Origin: Clostridium sp. CAG:354_28_25
Lineage (GTDB): Bacteria > Bacillota > Clostridia > TANB77 > CAG-508
Reading direction: 5' to 3'
Assembly (NCBI GenBank): GCA_001915925.1
Contig: MNRL01000002.1
Span: forward strand, 756-38,001
Length of the DNA stretch: 37,246 nt
Below the pieces are notes generated by a model. It was not told where the DNA came from, searched no databases, and saw only the letters and a program-made list of their open reading frames with translations. How positions within the stretch are numbered: position 1 is the first letter of the stretch; each line of letters starts with the position of its first letter. Below are positions 1 through 8,936 of the stretch, piece after piece. The position numbers and the translations under genes were made by a program.

Positions 1-1
1 A

Positions 2-88
2 CAAGGAATAGTATGGATAGTAATAAGCATAATAGGAGTAGGAATAGTGCTACTAATCTTAAGAAAAAATTTAAAAAAGAAAAGATAA
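2..88 (+). CDS. C-terminal end of a membrane-anchored protein (5' truncated by window edge)
   Basis: Only the last 28 codons are present. They encode a hydrophobic helix (VWIVISIIGVGIVLLIL) followed by a basic tail (RKNLKKKR) and TAA. This is the arrangement of a C-terminal membrane anchor with a positively charged cytoplasmic stop-transfer sequence. The surface protein at 876 has a similar C-terminal anchor, so this may be the end of another surface protein, but that is inference. A strong terminator follows 30 bases downstream, which supports this being a real gene end. No function can be assigned. Confidence 0.6.
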   Translation, partial: QGIVWIVISIIGVGIVLLILRKNLKKKR

Positions 89-117
89 ATTTGAAAAAAC
101 TAAATTAAGTGTGTGAA

Positions 118-157
118 AATAACCATTAAGTAGAAAATACTTAATGGTTATTTTTTT
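118..157 (+). terminator. Rho-independent terminator
   Basis: A 13-bp perfect inverted repeat (118-130 with 140-152, core AACCATTAAG/CTTAATGGTT) has a 9-base loop. The descending arm runs into seven T residues. It closes the transcription unit of the truncated gene at the window start. Confidence 0.9.
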
Positions 158-392
158 GCTTATATTAATGCTAACAAGGTTAATTATTGAGATTTTAAAT
201 TTTATGAATAAATTATTGTACATAGGTAAAAAAATATTGTTGAGAAAACAATCTGGAGAAATAGGAAAAAATGTCAATATTTAGATATCAAAGAACAACT
301 AAATTTACATAAAATTTACGGATTAAGCTAAAGCTTTTTGATAATTATGATTGAAAATGAAAAGAGTTTTATTTATAAAATAAAAAAATATA
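158..392. other. Intergenic stretch without a recognisable gene
   Basis: This is very AT-rich sequence between a terminator and the promoter at 393. The longest ATG-started reading frame on the + strand that I noticed is about 13 codons (from 271), and it has no ribosome site. I see no tRNA, repeat or conserved RNA motif. Confidence 0.6.
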
Positions 393-421
393 TTGATACA
401 TTTACAAAAAATAATTATAAT
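393..421 (+). promoter_or_regulatory. Sigma-A type promoter for the 88-aa gene
   Basis: TTGATA (393-398), a 17-bp spacer and TATAAT (416-421). The downstream gene starts 29 bases later with an AGAGG ribosome site. This is one mismatch from consensus. Confidence 0.8.
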
Positions 422-450
422 AGTAACAAATGAAAAAAGAGAGGTACTAA

Positions 451-717
451 ATGAACATAAGATTAATATTAGGAATCCTAGGAGGAATAGTAGCTGTTGA
501 GTTTATAGCTATAATTATCCAATTAAAAATATATAAAAGAGAAGTAGATAAGAGTATTGAGTATGAAAATTTTAGAAAAGACATATTAGTTAAAGCCGCT
601 AAAGAAAGACGCGAGTTAAGAGAAGCATTAGCCAAACAGCAAGAACTAAAAGAAAAAATGGAAGAATTGTCTAAGAAGAGAGAAGAAACAAGAAAAACTA
701 ACGGAAACAAGAAATAA
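451..717 (+). CDS. Small membrane protein with cytoplasmic coiled coil, function unknown
   Basis: This 88-aa protein is preceded by a promoter and a GAGAGG ribosome site. Residues 4-28 form one hydrophobic helix (ILGILGGIVAVEFIAIIIQL). Residues 30-88 are highly charged and alternate Lys/Arg with Glu (for example RRELREALAKQQELKEKMEEL), which predicts a long coiled coil. The single helix followed by a charged helix resembles small membrane tethers, but I recognise no family. It is probably monocistronic, because the next gene has its own promoter at 809. I am confident that it is a gene, but not of any role. Confidence 0.7.
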   Translation: MNIRLILGILGGIVAVEFIAIIIQLKIYKREVDKSIEYENFRKDILVKAAKERRELREALAKQQELKEKMEELSKKREETRKTNGNKK

Positions 718-808
718 TTGCATATATTTAGTTAAGATTGTAAAATATAAACGGAATAAACTTAAATAATAATAAAAAACAAAAAATTAAAGAATTATGT
801 GAATTTTG

Positions 809-837
809 TTGACTATAAAATTTATAATTAGTATAAT
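809..837 (+). promoter_or_regulatory. Sigma-A type promoter for the thioester surface protein
   Basis: TTGACT (809-814), a 17-bp spacer and TATAAT (832-837). The start codon of the 713-aa surface protein lies 38 bases further on, with an AAGGA ribosome site at about 863. Confidence 0.85.
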
Positions 838-875
838 AAAAACTAGGGAAACTAAAGATAGAAAGGATATGGAGT

Positions 876-3017
876 ATGAAAAAAAGTAGATTAACAATAT
901 TAGCTGTTTTTTGTTTAATATGTGCTATGGCTTTAAGTCTTTTTGCAACTAGCGTTAAAGCAACAACAACGGAATTCGGGTTGCAAGAATATAGAAAAGC
1001 TAGAGAAGATGGAGCACAATATGCATATAAAGTTTCAGACAAATATGTATGGAAAATTGTTACATATAACGGACAAACAATTGACTATGATAAAGCAATA
1101 TACTGCTTAAAAGCAGAACAAGGATTTTATACATCAAGTCCAGGTGTATTTAGACAAGAATATGATACATCATACGATTTTAAAAATAAATCATCTATGC
1201 CAACATTACCAGTTGCGGAAGAAGATTATAATTCAATCATCTGGTTATTAAATCACGCTTATATCCAATCTGCGGAAACAGCTACGCAAGATAAAGCAAC
1301 ATTACTAGCTAATGCAGGTATAACAGGAAATATAGAATTAACAGACGATGATTTAGATGTAATACAACAATTAGCAATATGGTATTTTACAAATAAAGAA
1401 GATTCTGTATATCATACAGATTTTGCTGGAGAACCTTCTTTACAAGTTGTATTAGAAGCTAAAAAAGCAAGTGATGGTGGAACAGAAGATTATAAGGCTG
1501 TAGAAGATAAAAATAGAGATAGATGGGACCAAATGGAAAAACTATTTAAATATCTAGTAACAAATGCTAAATCAGCAACAGAAGCTTCAAACGCAAACGA
1601 AGCACCATTAAGTTTAGATAAAACAACACCAGCTGTTACAGCAGAAGGTGATAATTATATTATAGGACCATATAAAATAGATAAGAATAATGACACTCCA
1701 TATACATTAAATGTAAAAGTAACAGATAGAAACGGAAACGATTTAACAGGAAAATATACATTATTAGATTCAAATAAAGCAGATATAACAGATAAAACTA
1801 TTACAGATTTAGTAGGACAAACATTCTACTTAAAAATTTCAGCAGATACAGTAGTTGCAGACACTATAGATGGTGTTAGATTTAGTATGAATGGAACATA
1901 TACAACAACAACTGCTACATATTGGACAAGTTCTACAAATAATACTGTTCAACCAATAGTAGTAATAGAAAGAACACCACAAGAGTTTACAGACAATAAC
2001 GAAGTATTCTTTACAGTAAGTGGAAAATATAGTTTTAAATTAGTAAAAGTAGATTCAAATGATGCAACTAAAAAATTACAAGGTGTAGAGTTTGAAATTA
2101 CAACTCCTACAGGAACTCAAACATACACAACAGACGAAAACGGAGAAATAAATATAGCAGATATCGAAATAACTAATCCTGGAGTAGACACAATTACAAT
2201 TAAAGAAACAAAAGCTCCAGAACCATATAAAATATTATTAGAAGAACCATTAGTATTAAATGTAACAAAAGACTTTTTAAATGGTAGCTATACAGCAACA
2301 GATGCAGAATTAGAAGGATATGATGAAAATGCAGTTCAAATACAAGATGGTGTTGTTACAATAACAGTAGCAAACGAACCAAAAATATTTGATTTAGCAT
2401 TAAAGAAATGGGTAAGCAAAGCAATCGTTACAAACGAAGATGGTTCGCAAACAGTAACAGAAACAGGTCATACCGGTGACGAAGATCCAGAACCACCAGC
2501 AAAAGTGGATTTAGGAAGACAAGATATAAATAATGTAACAGTAAAATTTGAATTCCAAATAAAAATAACAAACGAAGGTGAAGTTGCAGGATATGCAACA
2601 GAAATAACAGATTATATACCAGAAGGATTAAGATTTGTACAAGAAGATAATCCAGATTGGTATACAAGAGAACCATTAAATGGAAGAGAAAGAGTTGCAA
2701 CAAAATTATTAGAAAATACATTATTACAGCCAGGAGAGAGTGCAACAGTATCAATTATCTTAACATGGATAAATGGACAAGATAATATGGGATTAAAAAC
2801 CAATATAGCAGAAATAAGCCAAGATGATAATGAATATGATTTACCAGATATAGATTCAACACCAGATAACTTTAAAGATGGAGAAGATGATATAGATGAT
2901 GCACCAGTAATACTTACAGTAGCATTAGGAGATACAGTACTTTATATTGGCGTAGCAACACTTGCAGTAGTAGTATTAACAGCAGGAATATTCATTATAA
3001 AGAAATATGCAATATAA
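876..3017 (+). CDS. Surface protein: thioester domain, SpaA/Cna-B domain, DUF11-like domain, membrane anchor
   Basis: This is a secreted, membrane-anchored adhesin-like protein of 713 aa. Residues 1-30 are a signal peptide (AMALSLFATSVKA). Residues about 70-230 look like a bacterial thioester domain: Cys77 in AIYCLK and Gln165 in the Q-x-A-I-W context (IQQLAIWYF) would form the internal Cys-Gln bond that can covalently capture host or surface amines. Residues about 384-465 form a SpaA/Cna-B fold with candidate isopeptide partners Lys391 (KLVKVD) and Glu444 (TIKETKAP). Residues about 505-683 resemble the DUF11/conserved-repeat module (NEGEVAGYATEITDYIPEG). Residues 686-708 are a transmembrane helix followed by KKYAI. 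There is no LPXTG, so attachment is probably by the membrane helix. The last module is homologous to the remnant at 8215. The gene has its own promoter and terminator. Domain calls rest on motif recognition; the ligand is unknown. Confidence 0.8.
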   Translation: MKKSRLTILAVFCLICAMALSLFATSVKATTTEFGLQEYRKAREDGAQYAYKVSDKYVWKIVTYNGQTIDYDKAIYCLKAEQGFYTSSPGVFRQEYDTSYDFKNKSSMPTLPVAEEDYNSIIWLLNHAYIQSAETATQDKATLLANAGITGNIELTDDDLDVIQQLAIWYFTNKEDSVYHTDFAGEPSLQVVLEAKKASDGGTEDYKAVEDKNRDRWDQMEKLFKYLVTNAKSATEASNANEAPLSLDKTTPAVTAEGDNYIIGPYKIDKNNDTPYTLNVKVTDRNGNDLTGKYTLLDSNKADITDKTITDLVGQTFYLKISADTVVADTIDGVRFSMNGTYTTTTATYWTSSTNNTVQPIVVIERTPQEFTDNNEVFFTVSGKYSFKLVKVDSNDATKKLQGVEFEITTPTGTQTYTTDENGEINIADIEITNPGVDTITIKETKAPEPYKILLEEPLVLNVTKDFLNGSYTATDAELEGYDENAVQIQDGVVTITVANEPKIFDLALKKWVSKAIVTNEDGSQTVTETGHTGDEDPEPPAKVDLGRQDINNVTVKFEFQIKITNEGEVAGYATEITDYIPEGLRFVQEDNPDWYTREPLNGRERVATKLLENTLLQPGESATVSIILTWINGQDNMGLKTNIAEISQDDNEYDLPDIDSTPDNFKDGEDDIDDAPVILTVALGDTVLYIGVATLAVVVLTAGIFIIKKYAI

Positions 3018-3038
3018 AAATAAAATAATTAAGTAGAA

Positions 3039-3072
3039 AATGAACCTATTTTGCCTAAATAGGTTCATTTTT
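3039..3072 (+). terminator. Rho-independent terminator after the surface protein
   Basis: A 13-bp inverted repeat (AATGAACCTATTT at 3039-3051 with AAATAGGTTCATT at 3057-3069) has a 5-base loop and ends in a T run to 3072. Confidence 0.9.
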
Positions 3073-3076
3073 AAGC

Positions 3077-3105
3077 TTGAAAAAAACTGGCAAATAGTGT
3101 AAAAT
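3077..3105 (+). promoter_or_regulatory. Sigma-A type promoter of the rplI-dnaB unit
   Basis: TTGAAA (3077-3082), a 17-bp spacer and TAAAAT (3100-3105), immediately after the preceding terminator. The rplI start is 60 bases downstream with AGGAGG at about 3151. Confidence 0.7.
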
Positions 3106-3164
3106 GTAAAAAGCCAAAAGCAATTAACAATGCGATGGAAAATTTAATAGAGGAGGAATAGAAA

Positions 3165-3611
3165 ATGAAAGTAATTTTATTAGACAATATAAAAGGTGTA
3201 GGAAAAAAAGATGAGGTAATAAATGCAAGTGATGGATATGCAAGAAATTTTCTATTTCCTAAAAAATTAGCGGTAGAAGCAAATGCAGAAAATATGGCAA
3301 AATTAAAAGGTAAGCAAGATTCTGCAAGCCATAAAAAAGCAGTAGAAAAAGACGAAGCAAAGCAAATTGCCGAAAAATTAAAAACAATTTGTCCAAAACT
3401 AAAAATAAAAACAGGAGAAAATGGTAAAGTATTTGGTGGCGTAACAGCTAAAGATATAGCAGATGTACTAAATAAAGAATACAAAATAAATATAGACAAA
3501 AAGAAAATTGACTTAAAAGAAAGTATAAAAACTCTTGGTGTTACAAAAGTTAATGTAAGATTATATGAAGGGGTTATGGGCGAAATAAAAATAGACGTAA
3601 TTCCAGAATAG
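3165..3611 (+). CDS. rplI: 50S ribosomal protein L9
   Basis: This component of the large ribosomal subunit binds 23S rRNA near the L1 stalk and helps maintain reading frame. The 148-aa length is the usual one. The N-terminal domain carries the family signature (KVILLDNIKGVGKKDEVIN, then DGYARNFLFPKKLA). A long Ala/Lys-rich connecting helix follows at about residues 40-75, and then the C-terminal domain (FGGVTAKDIADVL, EGVMGEIKIDV). A strong AGGAGG ribosome site precedes the ATG. It is followed closely by dnaB, the usual Bacillota order. Confidence 0.97.
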   Translation: MKVILLDNIKGVGKKDEVINASDGYARNFLFPKKLAVEANAENMAKLKGKQDSASHKKAVEKDEAKQIAEKLKTICPKLKIKTGENGKVFGGVTAKDIADVLNKEYKINIDKKKIDLKESIKTLGVTKVNVRLYEGVMGEIKIDVIPE

Positions 3612-3647
3612 TAATATAAATTAGCAAAAGTAACTAGGAGGCATAAA

Positions 3648-4982
3648 ATGGAGCTAGGAAAAATTCCACCAAATGATGTAGAGGCAGAACAAGCTGTTAT
3701 AGGTAGTATGTTAACAGATAGGGATGCTGTAATATCAGCTATAGAAGTTCTTAAAGAAGAAGATTTCTATAGGGAAGATAATAAGACAATATATGAAGCA
3801 ATACTAAATTTATATAATAGGTCAGAACCAATAGATATAATAACACTAAAAGCAGAATTAACATCTATGGGAATGTTTGATAAAATAGGTGGTTTAGAAT
3901 ATATAGTAGGATTACCAGAAAAAGTACCTACAACAGCCAATGTAGAAAAATATATAAGTATTGTAAAAGAAAAATCAGAACTAAGAAGATTAATAAAAGC
4001 AGCAAACGAAATTATAGAGCAAGGATATGATCCAACCGAAAATATAGATGACATTATGAATAGTGCAGAAAAGAAAATTTTCAACATTATGCAAGATAAA
4101 GACCAAAAAAGTTATAGCCCAATAAAAGATGTACTAATTGATGCATTTACAGAATTAGAACAATTATATAATCAAAAACAACATATAACTGGTGTACCTA
4201 CAGGTTTTATAGATTTAGACTATAAAACTGCAGGTCTTCATAATTCGGATTTAATCCTTATCGCAGCAAGACCAGCTATGGGTAAATCTGCATTTGCGCT
4301 AAATATTGCTACAAACGCAGCACTAAAAGCAAAAGTACCGGCAGTACTATTTAGTCTCGAGATGTCAAAAGAGCAAATGGTTAACAGAATTTTGTGTAGT
4401 GAAGCGATGGTAGATAGTAATAAAGTAAGAACAGGAAAGATAGATGATGATGATTGGATAAAACTTGCAGATACTATGGGGGATTTATCAGAAGCACCTA
4501 TTTATATAGACGATACACCTGGTATTTCTATAAACGAAATAAGAGCAAAATGTAGAAAACTTAAATTAGAAAAAAATATTGGACTAGTAGTAATAGACTA
4601 TTTGCAACTTGTACAAGGTTCTTCAAAAAGAGCACAAGGAAGCAGGGAACAAGAAATCTCAGAAATAAGTAGATCTTTAAAAATATTGGCAAAAGAAATA
4701 AATGTACCAGTAATAGCACTATCACAGCTATCAAGAGCACCAGAACAAAGACCAGACCATAGACCTATGCTTTCTGACCTTCGTGAATCTGGAGCAATAG
4801 AGCAAGATGCCGACATAGTAATGTTCTTATATAGAGATGATTACTATAATGAAGATAGCGAAGATAAGGGACTTGCCGAAGTTATCGTGGCAAAACACAG
4901 AGCTGGTTCAACAGGAACAGTAAAACTAGTATGGCTTGGAAATTACACAAAATTTGCTAATATGGAAAGATATAGAGAATAA
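3648..4982 (+). CDS. dnaB: Replicative DNA helicase DnaB
   Basis: This hexameric helicase unwinds DNA at the replication fork and recruits primase. It has 444 aa, normal for the family. Residues 5-105 are the N-terminal primase-interacting domain (PPNDVEAEQAVIGSML). Residues about 180-440 are the RecA-like ATPase, with Walker A ARPAMGKS (207-214, Lys213), Walker B LVVIDYLQL (Asp317), and the later SQLSRAPEQR and DLRESGAIEQDAD motifs typical of DnaB. No intein interrupts it. The ATG is preceded by AGGAGG. It lies 36 bases after rplI and is probably co-transcribed with it. Confidence 0.97.
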   Translation: MELGKIPPNDVEAEQAVIGSMLTDRDAVISAIEVLKEEDFYREDNKTIYEAILNLYNRSEPIDIITLKAELTSMGMFDKIGGLEYIVGLPEKVPTTANVEKYISIVKEKSELRRLIKAANEIIEQGYDPTENIDDIMNSAEKKIFNIMQDKDQKSYSPIKDVLIDAFTELEQLYNQKQHITGVPTGFIDLDYKTAGLHNSDLILIAARPAMGKSAFALNIATNAALKAKVPAVLFSLEMSKEQMVNRILCSEAMVDSNKVRTGKIDDDDWIKLADTMGDLSEAPIYIDDTPGISINEIRAKCRKLKLEKNIGLVVIDYLQLVQGSSKRAQGSREQEISEISRSLKILAKEINVPVIALSQLSRAPEQRPDHRPMLSDLRESGAIEQDADIVMFLYRDDYYNEDSEDKGLAEVIVAKHRAGSTGTVKLVWLGNYTKFANMERYRE

Positions 4983-5056
4983 GAAAAATATACTAAACCA
5001 AAACTATTAATTGAAAAATATGATGGCTATAGAGTAAGCGAATAAAGGACGGTAAA

Positions 5057-6040
5057 ATGGAAGATAAAATTTTAAAAACCATAAAAAAATATAAATTAAT
5101 AGAATCTGGGGATAAGGTACTTATTGCGGTATCTGGAGGTCCAGATTCTATGTGTTTATTAGATATTTTAAATAAACTAAAAGAAAAACTAAAAATAGAA
5201 ATTGCTGTGGCACATGTAAACCATGGAATACGTAAAGAAGCCGGAGAAGAAACTGAATACATAAAAAAATACTGTGAGAAATATAATATAAAGATATATA
5301 TAAAGTATGAAGATGTAACTAAGCTTGCAAAACAAGATAAAATAGGGCTTGAAGAAGAAGGTAGAAAAGTAAGATATGCCTTTTTTGATGAGGTTTTAAA
5401 AGAAACAGGTTTTAACAAAATAGCAATAGCACATAATATGAATGATAAAGTAGAAACAGTTTTAATGAATATAATTAGAGGAGCTGGAAGTCTAGGGCTA
5501 AAAGGAATAGAGCCCAAAAGAGACAATAAATATATAAGACCTTTAATAGAGACAGAAAGAAAAGATATAGAGGAATACTGTAATATAAATAAACTAGAAC
5601 CAAAATTTGATGAAAGTAATAATGATAATACATATACCAGAAATAAAGTTAGAAATATTTTAATACCATTTATAAAAAAGGAGTTTAATCCTAATATAAT
5701 AAAGGGAATTAATAATTTATCAGAAATAGTAACAGAAGAACAGAATTATTTAGAAAAAATTGTAAATAATATATATAGTAAAATAAAGATAGAAGAAACT
5801 AAAGAAAAAGTAATTTTAGATTTAAAAGTGTTTAATAAGCAAGATACTATAATTAAGAAGAGAATATTATTGCTTTCAATTAGTAAAATATTTGGAACAA
5901 GCAAAAACATCGAAAGAATTCATATAGAAGATATTATAAAATTATGTGAGCGCAATATAGGTAATAAATATTTAACCCCAAATAAGAATGTAAAAGTTTT
6001 TGTAAATAAAGGAAAAATTATTATATCACATACATATTAA
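5057..6040 (+). CDS. tilS: tRNA(Ile)-lysidine synthase TilS (compact form)
   Basis: TilS uses ATP and lysine to convert C34 of the CAU-anticodon tRNA-Ile to lysidine, so that it reads AUA. AUA is very common in these genes. The N-type PP-loop SGGPDS is at residues 26-31, followed by the family segment AHVNHGIR and the later AIAHNMNDKVETVLMNIIRG. The protein has 327 aa, shorter than many Bacillota TilS proteins (over 430 aa) and close to compact forms. The C-terminal subdomain is much reduced, but the end (KYLTPNKNVKVFVNKGKIII) still resembles the family. A GGACGG ribosome site lies upstream. It sits in the classical tilS-ftsH neighbourhood, but hpt, which often lies between these genes, is absent. 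Confidence 0.93.
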   Translation: MEDKILKTIKKYKLIESGDKVLIAVSGGPDSMCLLDILNKLKEKLKIEIAVAHVNHGIRKEAGEETEYIKKYCEKYNIKIYIKYEDVTKLAKQDKIGLEEEGRKVRYAFFDEVLKETGFNKIAIAHNMNDKVETVLMNIIRGAGSLGLKGIEPKRDNKYIRPLIETERKDIEEYCNINKLEPKFDESNNDNTYTRNKVRNILIPFIKKEFNPNIIKGINNLSEIVTEEQNYLEKIVNNIYSKIKIEETKEKVILDLKVFNKQDTIIKKRILLLSISKIFGTSKNIERIHIEDIIKLCERNIGNKYLTPNKNVKVFVNKGKIIISHTY

Positions 6041-6088
6041 TATCCGTAAGGCATAATAAGCTGACACACAAAAGACACAAAAAATAGC

Positions 6089-6117
6089 TTGAAATCAATT
6101 GATTTATATGGTATATA
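6089..6117 (+). promoter_or_regulatory. Probable sigma-A promoter for ftsH
   Basis: TTGAAA (6089-6094), a 17-bp spacer and TATATA (6112-6117), inside the 161-base tilS-ftsH gap. The 5' leader would be about 80 bases. The -10 element is not perfect. Confidence 0.6.
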
Positions 6118-6201
6118 TGCTTATAGCGATTAAACTTTGTTTAAACTTAGATTAAAGAAAACAATTAAAGATGAAGAAAAAGCAGATAGGAGGAAAATAA
6201 A

Positions 6202-8016
6202 GTGAAGAACGGGATTAAATCATTGGCGGTATGGTTAATATTTTTAATTATATTTATAGTATTAATTTCGTCAATAATGGACAATTCAAGTAACAAACTT
6301 GCATATTCAGAACTATTAGCTGATATGGAAAAAGGAACAGTTACAAGTATAGAAATTCAAGATGGTGGGGAAAAAGCCTTAGTTGAATTAGAAGGTGATT
6401 CTGTTCCAAAAGAAGTAAATATTCCAGATATTAATAGTTTTATGACATATGCACAAGAAATATTAAAAACAAATAGCTATACTTTAACAGAAAGACCAGA
6501 ATCAGTATTTATGAAAGGTCTTTACCTAATAATACCATTTGGAATAATAGTAATTGTTTTATTATTTGGTTTATTGTTAATTAATCCAGGAAACCAAGGT
6601 GGAAATAAAACAATGTCATTTGGTAAGAGTAGAGCTAGAATGACAAATGGTGCAGAAAAAACAAAGGTTACATTTAATGATGTAGCTGGTGTTGATGAAG
6701 AAAAAGAAGAATTAGAAGAAATAGTTGAATTCTTAAAAACTCCAAAGAAATTTACAGATATGGGAGCAAGAATACCAAAAGGTGTTTTATTAGTTGGTCA
6801 ACCAGGTACTGGTAAAACATTACTTGCAAAAGCGGTTGCTGGCGAAGCAGGAGTACCATTCTTTAGTATAAGTGGTTCAGAATTCGTAGAAATGTTTGTT
6901 GGTGTTGGTGCATCAAGAGTTAGAGACTTGTTCGAACAAGCTAAGAAAAATGCTCCATCTATTATATTCATAGATGAAATTGATGCAGTAGGTCGTCAAA
7001 GAGGTGCAGGTCTTGGTGGAGGACATGATGAAAGAGAGCAAACATTAAACCAACTTTTGGTTGAGATGGACGGTTTTGGAACAAATGAAGGAGTTATAGT
7101 ACTTGCTGCAACAAATAGACCAGATGTACTAGATAAAGCTTTATTAAGACCAGGAAGATTTGATAGACAAATAGTTGTATCTGCTCCAGATGTAAAAGCT
7201 AGAGAGCAAATATTAGAAGTTCATGCTAGAAAGAAAAAATTAGCAGAAGATGTAGATTTAAAAACAGTAGCTAAAAATACTTCAGGTTTTGCAGGTGCAG
7301 ACTTAGAGAATATCTTAAATGAAGCAGCATTACTTGCAGCTAGAAGAAATTTAGATTGTATCGGAATGAAAGAAATTGAAGATGCAATGGTAAAAGTTAC
7401 AATGGGACCAGAAAAGAAAACAAGAGTAAGAAGCGAAAAAGAAAACAAATTAGTTGCTTACCACGAAGCTGGTCACGCAGTAGTAAGTAGATATTTACCA
7501 ACTCAAGATAAAGTGCATCAAATATCTATAGTACCAAGAGGAATGGCTGGTGGTTATACAATGTATAGACCAACAGAAGATAAATCATTTAGATCAAAAA
7601 CAGAAATGGAAGAGAGCATTGTTTCATTATTAGGTGGAAGAGTTGCTGAAAAATTGATTTTAGATGATATCTCTACAGGTGCAAGCAATGATATAGAAAG
7701 AGCAACAGCAATTTCTAGAGCAATGGTAACAAAATATGGTATGAGCGAAAGATTAGGAACAATTACTTTTGGCGCAGACCAAGAAGAAGTATTCCTAGGA
7801 AGAGATTTAGCACATGCTAAAGAATATTCTGAAGAAACAGCAGCAATCATAGACGAAGAAGTTAAAAAGATTGTTGATGCAGGATATGAAAAAGCTATTA
7901 ATATTTTAAGTGAACATGTAGATAAATTACATGCAGTTGCTAAAGTATTATTAGAAAAAGAAAAAATTGACGGAGATGAATTTGATAAAATCTTCGCTGA
8001 TGTAGAACAAGCATAG
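6202..8016 (+). CDS. ftsH: ATP-dependent zinc metalloprotease FtsH
   Basis: This is a membrane-bound AAA+ protease for quality control of membrane and regulatory proteins. It has 604 aa and starts with GTG, 5 bases after AGGAGGAAAA. Two membrane segments (about residues 7-25 and 105-128) flank a short extracellular domain. The AAA+ module has Walker A GQPGTGKT (199-206), Walker B IIFIDEID and the second region of homology ATNRPDVLDKALLRPGRFD. The zinc site HEAGH is at 421-425, and a distal acidic ligand region follows (ISTGASNDIERAT). All catalytic residues are present. It is followed by a dispersed repeat hairpin and a strong terminator. Confidence 0.97.
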   Translation: MKNGIKSLAVWLIFLIIFIVLISSIMDNSSNKLAYSELLADMEKGTVTSIEIQDGGEKALVELEGDSVPKEVNIPDINSFMTYAQEILKTNSYTLTERPESVFMKGLYLIIPFGIIVIVLLFGLLLINPGNQGGNKTMSFGKSRARMTNGAEKTKVTFNDVAGVDEEKEELEEIVEFLKTPKKFTDMGARIPKGVLLVGQPGTGKTLLAKAVAGEAGVPFFSISGSEFVEMFVGVGASRVRDLFEQAKKNAPSIIFIDEIDAVGRQRGAGLGGGHDEREQTLNQLLVEMDGFGTNEGVIVLAATNRPDVLDKALLRPGRFDRQIVVSAPDVKAREQILEVHARKKKLAEDVDLKTVAKNTSGFAGADLENILNEAALLAARRNLDCIGMKEIEDAMVKVTMGPEKKTRVRSEKENKLVAYHEAGHAVVSRYLPTQDKVHQISIVPRGMAGGYTMYRPTEDKSFRSKTEMEESIVSLLGGRVAEKLILDDISTGASNDIERATAISRAMVTKYGMSERLGTITFGADQEEVFLGRDLAHAKEYSEETAAIIDEEVKKIVDAGYEKAINILSEHVDKLHAVAKVLLEKEKIDGDEFDKIFADVEQA

Positions 8017-8021
8017 ATATA

Positions 8022-8064
8022 ACAAATCGGGATTTTGGGGACGTTCCTATAAATCCCGATTTGT
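8022..8064. repeat. Dispersed GGGGACGTTCC palindromic repeat, copy 1
   Basis: The 14-bp perfect arms ACAAATCGGGATTT (8022-8035) and AAATCCCGATTTGT (8051-8064) enclose GGGGACGTTCC (8037-8047). The same core, in either orientation, recurs near 10027, 10518 and 37156. It lies 6 bases after the ftsH stop and could also act as a weak terminator, but the shared core marks it as a REP-like element. Confidence 0.75.
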
Positions 8065-8089
8065 GTTTTAAGTAAAATATTTTTAGTTG

Positions 8090-8136
8090 AACAGGTGGAA
8101 AACTATTAATAAAGAAAATAGTTTTCCACCTGTTTT
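8090..8136 (+). terminator. Strong terminator-like hairpin after ftsH
   Basis: An 18-bp perfect inverted repeat (8090-8107 with 8117-8134, core AACAGGTGGAAAACTATT) has a 9-base loop and a T-rich descending tail. It separates ftsH from the decayed surface-protein remnant. Confidence 0.85.
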
Positions 8137-8214
8137 GTGTGTTTAATAATAAAATCCAATAAATATACGGAAATGGTGTTTAAGTAAAATGTGACAAGAA
8201 AATATAAATTTTAG

Positions 8215-8820
8215 TGCAAAAAAGATAAGAAAAAAGGACAAGAAGACGATGACTATACAACAACAGTAAAAGAATTCGAGTATTATACATTAATTGAAAA
8301 GCAAGAAGAAGAACAAGGCAAAATGAAAGTAGAAATCTGCAGAAAAGCTACAGAAAATACAAGTGTACAAGTAGAATACGAGATAAAAGTAAGTAACACA
8401 GGTGAAGTAAGTGGAAATGCGACAATAGAAGAAAACATTCCAGAAGGAATGAGTTTAGCAAATAATGACGGAACATGGGAAGAACAAGAAGGAAAATTAG
8501 TAAAGGTAATACCAGAGCTAGGAGCAGGAGAAACGAAAGAATATACAGTATTATTAAACTGGGAACAAACTGAAGAAAATATGGGAGAAAAGGCTAATGA
8601 AGTAAAATTAGTAGAAACAGGAAATGTACCAGGATTTGTAGATAACAATGATAAGGATAATACATCAAATGCAGACGTAATTATAAGTGTCGAGACGGGC
8701 GAACCATTACCGATAGGATTAATACTTGCATTAGTAGTATTAATAGGGCTAGAGACAGTAACGTTAAGATATGCAGTAGTATTAACAAAGAGACAAAAGA
8801 AAAAAATTAAAAAAATATAA
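8215..8820 (+). pseudogene. N-terminally truncated remnant of a DUF11-type surface protein
   Basis: The frame is open from 8215, just after an in-frame TAG at 8212-8214, but its first ATG is at 8323. Readable family sequence (EFEYYTLIEKQEEEQGKMKV) lies upstream of that ATG, and the ATG has only a poor ribosome site. From 8323 the product would be 165 aa. It holds a DUF11-like module (KVSNTGEVSGNATIEENIPEG), homologous to the C-terminal module of the 876-3017 protein (KITNEGEVAGYATEITDYIPEG). Near its C-terminus there is a membrane helix (LPIGLILALVVLIGLETV) and a basic tail. The signal peptide and front domains are missing, so this is most likely a 5'-deleted gene. An expressed short membrane protein starting at 8323 is the alternative. 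Confidence 0.7.
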
Positions 8821-8936
8821 AATCCCCAAAAATCAACAAAAACTAAGAATTAGTGCATTTCTAAAATCTGTAAAAAAATTAGCAAATACTATTAAAATAA
8901 ACAACAAAAATTTATAGTAACATAAGAAGTATAAGT

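Noticed and set aside
2428..2803. Reverse-strand reading frames opposite the surface protein and other genes
   Set aside because: They are low-complexity Leu/Phe/Ser-rich shadows of AT-rich codons, without ribosome sites or family motifs. The same holds for the other minus-strand frames in the window.
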